Positions 44,416 through 52,798 of a DNA stretch of 64,000 nucleotides are shown here, one piece after another. Under the pieces are notes generated by a model. That model was not told the origin of the DNA, made no database searches, and saw nothing but the letters and a program-made list of their open reading frames with translations. Source of the DNA: CAWCTD01 sp963798455 (GTDB lineage Bacteria > Acidobacteriota > Terriglobia > Bryobacterales > Bryobacteraceae). The stretch lies in NCBI GenBank assembly GCA_963798455.1, contig CAWCTD010000004.1, positions 62,001 to 126,000 on the forward strand, written 5' to 3'. Each line of letters begins with the position of its first letter. Position 1 is the stretch's first letter. A program made the translations under genes and the position numbers.

Positions 44416-44489
44416 CATGCTCCTCTGTTTTTTGTTGACTTATGAGAGTAAGTGTAGTAAGTTAGTGTTTCAGATACTTACTCAGCGCG

Positions 44490-46043
44490 ATGGCGACAGA
44501 CCCTCCAGACCTGCCCAGTGACCCAGCCGCCCTGCAACAGATGCTGCTGCGGACCCTGGCGCAACTGGACGCCACCCAGGCGGCACTGGCGGCCAAGGAG
44601 TACGAACTCGAGCGCGTGCGGCACTGGCTCCAGCAGATGCTGCGTCACCGCTATGGACAGAAGCGCGAGCGGGTGGATGAGAACCAGTTGTTCCTGTTCG
44701 CCGCCGAGATCGCCAGCCGGGGGGAAGAGCCGCCGCCTGAGCCGAAGTCGGTCGCGAGCGAACCGCGGCCATCTCCGCCGGGGCACGGACGGCAGCGGTT
44801 GCCGCAGTCGCTGGAGCGGCGCCGTGTAGTCTATGACCTGGCTGACGACCAGCGGCGGTGCCCGGAGTGCCAGGCGGAACTGCGGCACATCGGCGAGGAG
44901 ATCAGCGAGCAACTGGAGTACGTGCCGGCCTCGTTGCACGTCGTCCAGCAAGCCTGCCAGAAGTACGCTTGCCCCAAGGGCTGCACCGTGGTCACGGCCG
45001 CAAAGCCGCCGGCGCCGGTGGAGAAGGGGCTGGCCGGGCCGGGACTGCTGGCACACGTGGCGGTGAGCAAGTTCGGGGACCATCTTCCTTTGCACCGCCA
45101 GGAGGCGATCTTCACCCGGCAGGGCGTGGATTTGTCTCGCCAGACCATGTGCGACTGGATGCGGCAGTGCGCGGAGTTAGTCGGTCCGCTAGCCGATCTG
45201 ATGAAGGAGCGGGTACTGAGTTCCAAAGTCGTGCAGACCGACGACACGCCGGTGCCGGTGTTGGACCCGGAGTTGCCGTGCACGCGTACCGGGCGGATCT
45301 GGACCTACGTCGGGGACGCGCTGCATCCCTACACGGTGTACGACTACACCCCGAATCGCTGCCGCGAAGGGCCGGATGAGTTCCTGAAGGACTTCCACGG
45401 ATACCTGCAGGCAGACGCCTACTCGGGCTACGACCAGATCTACAAGGAAACCGAGCGCGGCATCACGGAGGTGGCTTGCATGGCGCACGCGCGCCGCAAG
45501 TACTTCGATGCGCAGTCGTCCGACATCATGCGTTCGACGGTGATGCTGGCCTACTTCCATCTGCTGTACGACGTCGAGCGCGAGGCGCGGGAAAAGCAGT
45601 TGGACGCCGCCGGGCGCCTGGCGCTACGCCGGGAACGGAGCCAGCCGATGCTGGACGACATCCAGGCGTATTTAGAGCGCGAGCGGCCGCGGGTGTTGCC
45701 GAAGAGTCCGATCGGCCAAGCCATGGCCTACACGTTGTCCAACTGGGAGGCGCTGGTGCGCTACGCGAAGGACGGCGATCTGGAAATCGACAACAACGGC
45801 GCCGAGCGCAGCCTGCGCGGAGTGGCTGTGGGACGGCGCAACTGGACCTTCTTCGGCAGCGACAACGGCGGACGTACGGCGGCGGTGCTGACGAGTCTCA
45901 TTGCCACCACGAAGCGTCACCACATCGACCCGTTCGCGTATCTACGCGACGTGTTCACTCGCATCGGGGCTCACCCGCAAAACCGACTCGAGGAATTACT
46001 GCCCGACAACTGGCTCGCGGCACGGGTGGCCAGCAAGGCCTGA
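44490..46043 (+). CDS. tnpC: IS66 family transposase TnpC
   Basis: A 517-aa DDE transposase. It has an N-terminal leucine-zipper-like helix (QQMLLRTLAQLDATQAALAAKEYEL), a LRHRYGQKRER-type motif (RHRYGQKRERVDENQLFLF), a zinc-ribbon-like CPEC region, then the catalytic domain. There VQTDDTPVPVLDP holds the first Asp, LQADAYSGYDQIY the second, and NNGAERSLRGVAVGRRNW the Glu. Full length and without lesions, so the element may still be active. Confidence 0.96.
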   Translation: MATDPPDLPSDPAALQQMLLRTLAQLDATQAALAAKEYELERVRHWLQQMLRHRYGQKRERVDENQLFLFAAEIASRGEEPPPEPKSVASEPRPSPPGHGRQRLPQSLERRRVVYDLADDQRRCPECQAELRHIGEEISEQLEYVPASLHVVQQACQKYACPKGCTVVTAAKPPAPVEKGLAGPGLLAHVAVSKFGDHLPLHRQEAIFTRQGVDLSRQTMCDWMRQCAELVGPLADLMKERVLSSKVVQTDDTPVPVLDPELPCTRTGRIWTYVGDALHPYTVYDYTPNRCREGPDEFLKDFHGYLQADAYSGYDQIYKETERGITEVACMAHARRKYFDAQSSDIMRSTVMLAYFHLLYDVEREAREKQLDAAGRLALRRERSQPMLDDIQAYLERERPRVLPKSPIGQAMAYTLSNWEALVRYAKDGDLEIDNNGAERSLRGVAVGRRNWTFFGSDNGGRTAAVLTSLIATTKRHHIDPFAYLRDVFTRIGAHPQNRLEELLPDNWLAARVASKA

Positions 46044-46105
46044 ACCCCACCCCAGCCTTCAACCGTACACGCGTCTGGGCCTACATGTGTTCGCCGGACG
46101 CGTAC

Positions 46106-47213
46106 CCGAGGCCAGCGCCTGCGGCAGGCCCGCTCGCCCGAAGCTTCCGCCGATCGCCACCCGGTTGCCGGCCGCATCGTACTGATAGCTCAGGTCGCCG
46201 ATCAGCGTGTTCCCCTGCTTGTAGTCAATGCGGGTAAGCTGCCCCGCGTCATCGTAGGCGTACTCCATGCTCACCCCGTTGGGCAGCGTCGTCTTGGTCC
46301 GCCGGTCGGCATTGTCGTACTCCATCGTCACCGTCGAGCTTCCCTGCGTGATCTGCGTCAGCCGGTCGGCGTTGTCGTAGGTGTAATTTACCGCCGGCTG
46401 CCCGGCCACCGTCATGCTTGTACGCCGCCCCGCCGTGTCGTAGACGTAATCGACCGTCCCCTGCGGCGTCACCTCCCGCGTCAGCCGGTCGAAATCGTCC
46501 CAAGTCAGCGTGATCGTCCCTGAAATCGAATCTACCACCTGCGTCAGCCGGCTGGCGTCATCGTACGTGTTGGTGGTCGTCGAGCTATCCGCATACGTGG
46601 TCGTTTCCAGGCGGCCGAAGGGGTCGTACGCGAAGTTCGTGACCTGGCGTTTGCGATCCGTGAACCGCGTCAGGTTGCCGCCGAGGTCGTAGACGTAGTC
46701 CTCCGCCTTCGTCAGCGGATCCGTGCGCGTCTGGAGCTGGTCCATGTTGTCATACATGTAGTTCGTGGTCCCGCTCCTGGCATCCTTCACCGTGAGCAGG
46801 ATGCCATTGGGATCGTAGGTGAATTCGTTCCTGCCGGTGAGCGGATCGATGAGCCTGGTCACACGGTTCAGCGCGTCGTATTCAAAGTGCGTTCTCTGCC
46901 CCAGCGCATTCTCGACCATCCCTAGCCGCCCCGCGTAGTCCGTCACCTGTGTGGCCGTGCGCAGCTGCGGATCCGTTACCGTCTTCAGGTCGCCGAGATC
47001 GTAGCCGAACTGCCAGGCCTTGCTCAGCGGATTCGTCACGGAGGTCACTTGGCCGGACGAATTGTATCCGTAGACTGCCGCCGGGATGCTCAAGATCGGC
47101 CCCTGGATGCTCGTCAGATTGCCTCCGGCGTCGTGGCCGTAGTCGGTCTTCCGGCTCAGCGCATCGGTCACCCGCGTGATCAGGCTCGTCCCCGACTGGC
47201 GGTCGGAATACAT
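46106..47213 (-). pseudogene. 5' half of the main rhs gene (YD repeats), split by IS66
   Basis: Encodes at least ten YD repeats, e.g. GYDLGDLKTVTDPQLRTATQ, FEYDALNRVTRLIDPLTGR, YVYDLGGNLTRFTDRKRQV and YDNADRRTKTTLPNGVSMEY, up to GGSFGRAGLPQALAS at the IS66 junction. The frame begins at ATG 47213 without the long N-terminal region (plug, PAAR or signal) expected of a working Rhs. The gene therefore already looks 5'-truncated before the IS66 insertion. Downstream sequence continues at 43575 toward the nuclease-like tip. Confidence 0.85.
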
Positions 47214-47299
47214 CGCGAATCACAAGAATAAGCGGGATAGCCGCAGCCTTCAATAGACGATTGGATATGGAACTCTCATTCCCACGCATCACTAGCCCG

Positions 47300-47512
47300 G
47301 ATCACTGCTGTCCGGCTTGAACTCGAACAGAATTAACTGGCTGGCGACACGGGGTAAAGCGTTCTCGGAGTCGGATGTCTGAAGTGCCTATAAAATGGGG
47401 GCTTCTCGAGAAGCGCGGCGCTCAGAACCTGCAGAATCTGGTAGAGGTGCGCATCCGGCCCCAACCGCCTCCGGACGATGGCGACCAGCACGTGGACCGG
47501 GAGGGCAATCCA
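47300..47512 (-). mobile_element. Remnant of an IS4-family (DUF4372/DDE) transposase gene
   Basis: The minus strand encodes IWIALPVHVLVAIVRRRLG then HLYQILQVLSAALLEK, which matches the usual C-terminal block of IS4-type transposases. Past a frameshift at a C-run near 47393 and a TAG it continues ALQTSDSENALPRVASQLIL, then a typical LFEF-like end and a stop near 47300. Only about 70 codons remain. It abuts the right copy of the flanking repeat at 47513, so it marks the island's right junction. Confidence 0.6.
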
Positions 47513-47573
47513 GATTTTGCGCGTGGTGAAGCAGATAGGGACTCTTCTCCTGCGCTAATCGGTTTGTGTGCAT
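47513..47573 (-). pseudogene. 5' fragment of the DUF255 gene
   Basis: Encodes MHTNRLAQEKSPYLLHHAQ, matching the first 20 codons of the intact gene at 38212, then turns into transposase-derived sequence. It follows the intact dapA-family stop by 9 nt, the same spacing as at the left copy. It is the right-hand relic of the DUF255 gene left when the island separated the pair. Confidence 0.85.
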
Positions 47574-47850
47574 CCCGCCGCGTTATCGTCCCAGGCCCGC
47601 CATGGTGGCCGGCTCCGGGAGATAGCGCGCCTCTCTGAGTTTGTCCAGCACCGCCGCCAGCTTCGCCCGGGCCCCTTCCGGCATGGGCCCGACCGGACGC
47701 CGCGAGCGCCCCACGTTCATCCCCGCCATGTTCATGGCCTCCTTCACGACGGAGGGGAACGTCGCCAGCGAAAATGCTTGCCGCAGCGGCTCCACCAGGG
47801 CCTGCAAACGAGCCGCCTCTTCCAGATTCCCAGCCTGGTAGGCGTTGTAT
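47513..47850. repeat. Right copy of the 338-bp island-flanking direct repeat
   Basis: Partner of 38152-38489 in the same orientation. Here the dapA-family side is intact and the DUF255 side is a fragment, the reverse of the left copy. Together the two copies show that the two genes were once neighbours, or that one copy came in with the island. Confidence 0.85.
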
Positions 47851-48506
47851 AGGTCCACGAAGGCTCGCGGGATCACGTTGGCGCAAGCGGTCACCGCGCC
47901 CGCGCATCCCATCCGCAGCCCATCCAGGATCATGTGGTCGCGCCCGATGAACACGGCGAGCCCGGCCCGTTTCCAATCCGGGATCAAATCCAGCTTGCCG
48001 CTCGAGTCCTTCAAACCCACGAAGTTGTCGTTCGACTCGGCCACGCGCGTGAGCACTGCCGGCGTCAGCTCCACCCCCGTGCGCTCCGGGATGTTGTAGG
48101 CCAGCACGGGAGTCCTCACGCTTCGGCAGACTTCCGAATAGTGCTCGTACAACTCGTCGGCGGACGGCTTCAGGTAGTAGGGCGTGATCACCACGACATA
48201 ATCCACGCCGTCGTCCTGGGCCCGTTGCGCCAGCCGGACGGTCTCCGCCGTGGTCACGGCGCCTACATTGACGTAGAGCGGCAAACGCTTCGCTACGGTC
48301 TGCGCGCAGAACCGCGCGGCCACGGTTCTCTCCTCCTCGGAGAGAGTGAAGAACTCACCTTGTCCGCCGACCACGAAGAGGCCGTGCACCCCGCTCGCGA
48401 TCAGGTACTCGAGTACGTTCTGCCAGGCTGAGTAGTCGATAGCTTCGTTTTCGCGAAATGGCGTAATCACGGCGGGCACGATCCCGCGGAGCGTTGCGGC
48501 AGTCAT
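47583..48506 (-). CDS. Dihydrodipicolinate synthase/N-acetylneuraminate lyase family aldolase
   Basis: A 307-aa (beta/alpha)8 class I aldolase. It has GIVPAVITPFRENEAIDY, the GGQGEFFTLSEEER variant of the GTTGE loop, the conserved Tyr in ITPYYLKPS, AYNIPERTGVEL, and the Schiff-base lysine in GLKDSSGKL. The GGQGEF change from GTTGES suggests a substrate other than the dihydrodipicolinate synthase reaction, such as a sugar acid or keto-acid aldol cleavage. Complete gene; a 3' fragment of a close relative lies at 38222-38489. Confidence 0.9.
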   Translation of the reverse strand: MTAATLRGIVPAVITPFRENEAIDYSAWQNVLEYLIASGVHGLFVVGGQGEFFTLSEEERTVAARFCAQTVAKRLPLYVNVGAVTTAETVRLAQRAQDDGVDYVVVITPYYLKPSADELYEHYSEVCRSVRTPVLAYNIPERTGVELTPAVLTRVAESNDNFVGLKDSSGKLDLIPDWKRAGLAVFIGRDHMILDGLRMGCAGAVTACANVIPRAFVDLYNAYQAGNLEEAARLQALVEPLRQAFSLATFPSVVKEAMNMAGMNVGRSRRPVGPMPEGARAKLAAVLDKLREARYLPEPATMAGLGR

Positions 48507-48526
48507 TCTTTTATTCTAGCCCCAGG

Positions 48527-48656
48527 AGCTTGTTGAAAAACCTGCCCGAATGCCGGGCCAGGACAAGACAGGAGTCTTATCCCACACCTGGAACCGGAGA
48601 CTTGCGCCCATGTGGGGTATGTCTCCTGACTTGCCCAGCAGGTCTTTCAACAAGCT
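48527..48656. repeat. 130-bp fold-back (MITE-like) element
   Basis: Outer 19-bp inverted repeats (AGCTTGTTGAAAAACCTGC at 48527-48545 and its complement at 48638-48656, one mismatch) enclose further imperfect inverted sequence (CAAGACAGGAG against CAAGTCAGGAG; CCCACA against TGTGGG). Nearly the whole unit can therefore fold into one hairpin. It sits between divergent genes. No coding capacity and no clear target duplication. Confidence 0.65.
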
Positions 48657-48678
48657 GCTTGGCGTATGATCGAGTTAT

Positions 48679-50034
48679 ATGAGCTACTACCAGACGAACC
48701 GCGAAGCCTTCCTGGAGGGGCTGAAGACCTTCCTGCGCATCCCCAGCATCAGCACGCTGCCCGAGCACAAGCCCGACATCCGGCGCGCGGCGGAATTCGT
48801 TCGCGAGCAACTCAGAGCGGCCGGCCTGCAAAGCGCCGAGCTGATCGAAGGCGAGGGCAACCCGCTGGTCTACGCCGAGTGGCTGGGAGCGCCTGGCAAG
48901 CCCACCCTGCTGCTCTACGGGCACTACGACGTGCAGCCGCCCGATCCTCTGGACGAGTGGAAGTCGCCGCCCTTCGAGCCGGAGGTGCGCGGCGACGACA
49001 TCTTCGCCCGCGGCGCCTCCGACGACAAAGGACAGACCTTCATCCTGATCAAGGCCGTCGAGGGTTTTCTGAAGACCACCGGCCGGCTCCCGGTCAACGT
49101 GAAGTTCCTGATCGAAGGCGAGGAGGAGATCGGCGGCGAGCACATCGAGGCCTACGTCGCCACCAAGCCGGCCCGGCTCAAGGCCGATGCGGCTGTCATC
49201 TGCGATACCGAGATGTTCGCCCCGGGCCTGCCGACCATCTGCGTGGGCTTGCGCGGGATTGTCTACTTCGAGCTGAATGTGCAGGGCGCCGATCACGATC
49301 TGCACTCCGGCGTCTATGGCGGTGCCGCGCCCAACCCCATTCAGGCGATCGCCGAGATCCTTTGCGCGCTCAAGGACCGCGACGGCCACATTCTGATCCC
49401 CGGGTTCTACGACCGTGTCCGCCCGCCCAGCCGCAAGGAGCGCGAGGCATGGGCCCGGCTGCCCTTCGACGAGAAGGAGTACAAGCGCAAGGAGATGGAG
49501 GTGACCGAACTGGTGGGCGAGCCCGAGTTCCCGCTGTTCGAGCGCGTGTGGGCCCGGCCCACTCTGGAGGTCCACGGCATCCGCGGCGGCTTCACGGGAG
49601 AAGGCGCCAAGACCGTCATCCCGGCTCGCGCCAGCGCCAAGATCAGCACGCGGCTGGTCGCCGATCAGGACCCGGATGAAGCGCTGGCCCAGTTCCGGGC
49701 CGCCGTCCGCAATGTGACCCCCAAGGGCGTCACGGTCGAGGTCAAGCCCATTCACAGCGCGGCGCCCTCGCTCGTCGATCCCACAAATCCCTTCATCCAC
49801 GCCTCCGCCGAGGCGATGAACCAGGTCTTCGGCAAGGAGACGGTCTACATCCGCTCGGGCGGCTCGATTCCGATCGTTGGTCTCTTCGACCAGCACCTGG
49901 GCATGCCCAGCGTCCTGATGGGCTTCGGTCTGCCGGACGACAACCTGCACGCCCCCAACGAGAAGTTCCACCTGCCGAACTTCTACCGCGGCATCGAGGC
50001 CGTGGCTCACTACCTGGAGTTGCTGGGGCGATAA
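48679..50034 (+). CDS. M20-family dipeptidase/metallopeptidase
   Basis: A 451-aa cytosolic zinc dipeptidase. The catalytic domain has LLLYGHYDVQPPDP (first zinc His and Asp), RGASDDKGQ, IEGEEEIGGEH (general-base Glu and ligand) and CDTEM. A dimerisation domain insert contains DHDLHSGVYGGAAPNP, and the last zinc ligand region is LHAPNEKFHL. The family includes CNDP-like and beta-Ala-Xaa dipeptidases. The fold-back element lies in its upstream region. Assignment is firm; substrate not fixed. Confidence 0.93.
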   Translation: MSYYQTNREAFLEGLKTFLRIPSISTLPEHKPDIRRAAEFVREQLRAAGLQSAELIEGEGNPLVYAEWLGAPGKPTLLLYGHYDVQPPDPLDEWKSPPFEPEVRGDDIFARGASDDKGQTFILIKAVEGFLKTTGRLPVNVKFLIEGEEEIGGEHIEAYVATKPARLKADAAVICDTEMFAPGLPTICVGLRGIVYFELNVQGADHDLHSGVYGGAAPNPIQAIAEILCALKDRDGHILIPGFYDRVRPPSRKEREAWARLPFDEKEYKRKEMEVTELVGEPEFPLFERVWARPTLEVHGIRGGFTGEGAKTVIPARASAKISTRLVADQDPDEALAQFRAAVRNVTPKGVTVEVKPIHSAAPSLVDPTNPFIHASAEAMNQVFGKETVYIRSGGSIPIVGLFDQHLGMPSVLMGFGLPDDNLHAPNEKFHLPNFYRGIEAVAHYLELLGR

Positions 50035-50110
50035 CTCCGCCAGAGCCGCGGGCGCGCCTGTCAAGAGTTTTTTTGCCACCGCGCTTCCGGCCGCGCTTCG
50101 ATCTGTGACA

Positions 50111-50954
50111 ATGGTGGCTATGGCGGTGGTCGAGATCGAAGGGGTCACTCTGCATTTGGCGCACCCGGACGAGTTGCCCGCGCGATGGGTGGGACAGGAT
50201 GAGCCGCTGCGCCAGCTTCTGGCGGCCTGGCTGGTGGTCGATCCGCGAGATTTGCCGATGAATCCCCGGCTGGTGGGCAAGCCGGGCGTGGGTAAGACTA
50301 CACTGGCCTACGCCGCCGCCAAGCGGCTCGGCCGCGAAGTCTACATCATGCAGGCCACGGTGGACACCCGCCCCGACGACCTCCTGGTCACCCCCGTCAT
50401 CGAGGGCGAAGGAAGACTGCGCTACGTGGCCTCGCCGCTGGTCACGGCCATGACCCGCGGCGGGGTGGCGATTCTCGACGAAGGGCAACCGCATGAGCGA
50501 GAAGAGCTGGGCCAGCCTCGCTCCGCTGCTCGACGCGCGCCGCTACGTGGAATCCATCGTGGCCGGCATCAAGATCAAGGCCCACCCGGACTTCCGGTTC
50601 GTCGCCACTCTGAACGACGATGCCTCCACGTTCGATCTTCCCGAGTACATCCACTCCCGCCTCCAGCCGCAGATCCTCATCGATTTCCCGGAGCGCGACG
50701 AAGAGTACCAGATCCTCAAGGAGAACCTGCCCTTCGGCGAGGAGAGGATACTGCAATACGTGACCGATTTTCTCCAGCAGGCGCACTCGGCCGACGAGCG
50801 CTTCACCGTCCGTGACGGCATCAACGTCGCCCGCTTCGCCATGAAGCTGCAAAGCGAATTGCCCCACCTGGACGAGGGGCGCGCGCTGGAGGTCGCCATC
50901 CTGGAGACCCTCGGGGAAGAGGCCCGGCGGTATGTCCCTCGAGTCCGCGCCTGA
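50111..50954 (+). pseudogene. MoxR-type AAA+ ATPase, frameshifted
   Basis: An AAA+ ATPase in two frames. Frame one (from about 50111; a GTG at 50105 is possible) carries RLVGKPGVGKTTLAYAAAKRLG (Walker A) and GGVAILDEG (Walker B) and breaks at a GGG run, 50483-50485. Deleting one G restores DEGNRMSEKSWASLAPLLD, the usual MoxR continuation. The second frame gives FVATLNDDASTFDLPEY (sensor 1), IHSRLQPQILIDFP and the C-terminal lid to 50954. MoxR ATPases are chaperone-like motors often acting with VWA proteins; no VWA gene is here. The next gene overlaps by 23 nt. Confidence 0.85.
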
Positions 50955-52758
50955 GGCCGGCAGCCTGCGCCGCGGCCGGTTCACCTATTTCCCCGTCGCG
51001 CCCGGACGTCTGGAATTTGCCGTCGAGCTGCGCCGGGCGCTGTTGCGCGAGCGGCCCCAGGTGGTCGCGGTCGAGTTGCCCGCCACGCTCGAAGCCGCCT
51101 ACTTGCGCGCCGTCGAGCGTCTGCCGGAAATGTCGGTGATCCTTTACCCCGACCAGAGCGAAGACGAGGACCGCGCCATCTACGTCCCGGTCGAGCCCGC
51201 CGACCCGTTCACCGAGGCCGTCCGCACCGGACTGGAGATCGGCGCCGAAATCGTCTTCGCCGAGCCCGGCTTCGGCGAGCGTCCTCACCTGCCCGACCGC
51301 TACCCGGACCCTTACTCGCTCCGGCACGTCCCCCTGGAGAAGTACGTCGAGGCCTACCGCGTCTACCCGCAGCCGCGCTCCGATGAGATCGCCGCGCACG
51401 CCGCCGGCATCGCCTGGAAGCTGCAAGGGGCGGACCCGCTGGCCGCCGTGTTCGTCGTCGTGTCGCTCAATTTGCTTGACCCGGTGCTCGACGCCATGGA
51501 AGAGCCGCAAGCGCAGCCCATGGCGCGAACCTCGCGCACGGACGTGCAACTACTGAATCCGCATCCCGACTGCCTGGCGGAGATCGCCATCGAGTATCCG
51601 TATCTGCAATATCGCTACGAGCAGTTCCGCGCCGCCATGCAGGAGGACCAGCTTGCCGACCGGAGGCGGTCGCAGCTTGCCTTGCTGCTCGATGCCGAGA
51701 AAGCCTACGAGAAAGCCACCGGCGAGCGCGTATCTCACTGGCAACGGCGCCTGCTCGGCCGCTACACGCGCAACTTGGCCCTTTCCTCCGGCGACCTGAC
51801 GGCGAGCCTCTTCGACATCACGGTCGCGGCGCACTCCATCGTGGACGACAACTACGGCTGGGACGTGTGGGAAACCGGCGGGAAGTATCCGCCGCAGAAG
51901 ACGCAGAGCGACCTCGTAACCGTGAACCTCTCGGGGGAGGAGGTCTGGCTCAATACCCGAAGGATTCGCCTGCGCCGGCGCTTGCCCAAGCCCAAGCAGC
52001 GGTTGAAGCCGGTTGGCCTCAAGTCGCGGAAGAAGGAGAAGTTCCCCGGGGAGTGGGCGCAGCAGATCGATGGCACCTCCATCTGCTCCTATCCTCCCGA
52101 GGACATCGTGGTTGAGGATTTCGGCCGCTTCCTTCAGAAGAAGGCCAAGAGCATCCTGTCGGAAGAGCGCACCCGCACGGAGCCGTTCACCACGTCAATC
52201 CTCGACGGGATCGACCTGCGGGAGACCATCCGGCACTGGTACGAGAACAAGATCTACGTGCGGCAGTTCGACAAAATCGCGGGCGAGGTGGGCTCGGTGG
52301 TGGTCATTTTCGACGAAGACCGTGACGACCGCTACCCCTGGCTCACCACCTGGCTCGGCGAACACGCCAACGAATCCGACATGGCCTTCTACTCCACCGA
52401 CCCGTTCGGCAATCTGGTGGGGCCGGGCATCGGGCGGGCGGAGTATGGCGGCTTCCTCCTGAGCCTGCCGCCTCGCCGCATGATCGACGTCTGGAGCGAC
52501 CCCGACTACGAGTTGGCCGCCACCAAGCCCGAGCGGCTGTTGCTGGCCGCGCTCGACTACTCGATCCACCGCCACGTGGTCTACGTAGCCGCCAAGCCGC
52601 CCCGCTCGATCTTCCGCACCATCGCCGGCCGGCTCGGCCGGTCCATCCTCTACGTTCCCATCGGCCAGCTCTCCCCCACCAAGCTCAAGAAGCTCCGTGT
52701 GGTCCACGTCCTCGACAGCCACGCCCGCCGCAAGCTCGCCAAGGACTATGTCTGGTAG
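50932..52758 (+). CDS. 608-aa protein of unknown function coupled to the MoxR ATPase
   Basis: A soluble protein with no signal peptide or membrane helix. The N-terminal about 110 residues alternate strands and helices (VELRRALLRERPQVVAVELP, YLRAVERLPEMSVILYPDQ) in a way that recalls TraB/ChaN/DUF5682-type domains, in which an early strand-Glu-Leu-Pro carries a key acid. A helical middle (about 170-300) and a very basic stretch (TRRIRLRRRLPKPKQRLKPV) follow, then a C-terminal domain with WYENKIYVRQFDKI, VVVIFDEDRDDRYPWLT and SLPPRRMIDVWSDPDYE. I do not recognise this C-terminal domain. The overlap with the ATPase gene implies they act together. Function unknown. Confidence 0.6.
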   Translation: MSLESAPEAGSLRRGRFTYFPVAPGRLEFAVELRRALLRERPQVVAVELPATLEAAYLRAVERLPEMSVILYPDQSEDEDRAIYVPVEPADPFTEAVRTGLEIGAEIVFAEPGFGERPHLPDRYPDPYSLRHVPLEKYVEAYRVYPQPRSDEIAAHAAGIAWKLQGADPLAAVFVVVSLNLLDPVLDAMEEPQAQPMARTSRTDVQLLNPHPDCLAEIAIEYPYLQYRYEQFRAAMQEDQLADRRRSQLALLLDAEKAYEKATGERVSHWQRRLLGRYTRNLALSSGDLTASLFDITVAAHSIVDDNYGWDVWETGGKYPPQKTQSDLVTVNLSGEEVWLNTRRIRLRRRLPKPKQRLKPVGLKSRKKEKFPGEWAQQIDGTSICSYPPEDIVVEDFGRFLQKKAKSILSEERTRTEPFTTSILDGIDLRETIRHWYENKIYVRQFDKIAGEVGSVVVIFDEDRDDRYPWLTTWLGEHANESDMAFYSTDPFGNLVGPGIGRAEYGGFLLSLPPRRMIDVWSDPDYELAATKPERLLLAALDYSIHRHVVYVAAKPPRSIFRTIAGRLGRSILYVPIGQLSPTKLKKLRVVHVLDSHARRKLAKDYVW

Positions 52759-52798
52759 GCTGCTTGCCGTTGGTAGGATGAAATGTCATACTCAAGCC

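Larger units (their letters stand above)
43576..46105 (+). mobile_element. Complete IS66-family insertion sequence
   Basis: A 2530-bp element with terminal inverted repeats of about 21 bp; left end GTACGCGTCCGGCAAAC, right end (reverse complement) GTACGCGTCCGGCGAAC. It is flanked by a perfect 8-bp target duplication CCGAGGCC at 43568-43575 and 46106-46113. It carries the three IS66 genes tnpA, tnpB and tnpC in order, all intact. It interrupts an rhs gene on the opposite strand; removing it restores that reading frame exactly. Intact ends and genes indicate recent insertion. Confidence 0.95.
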
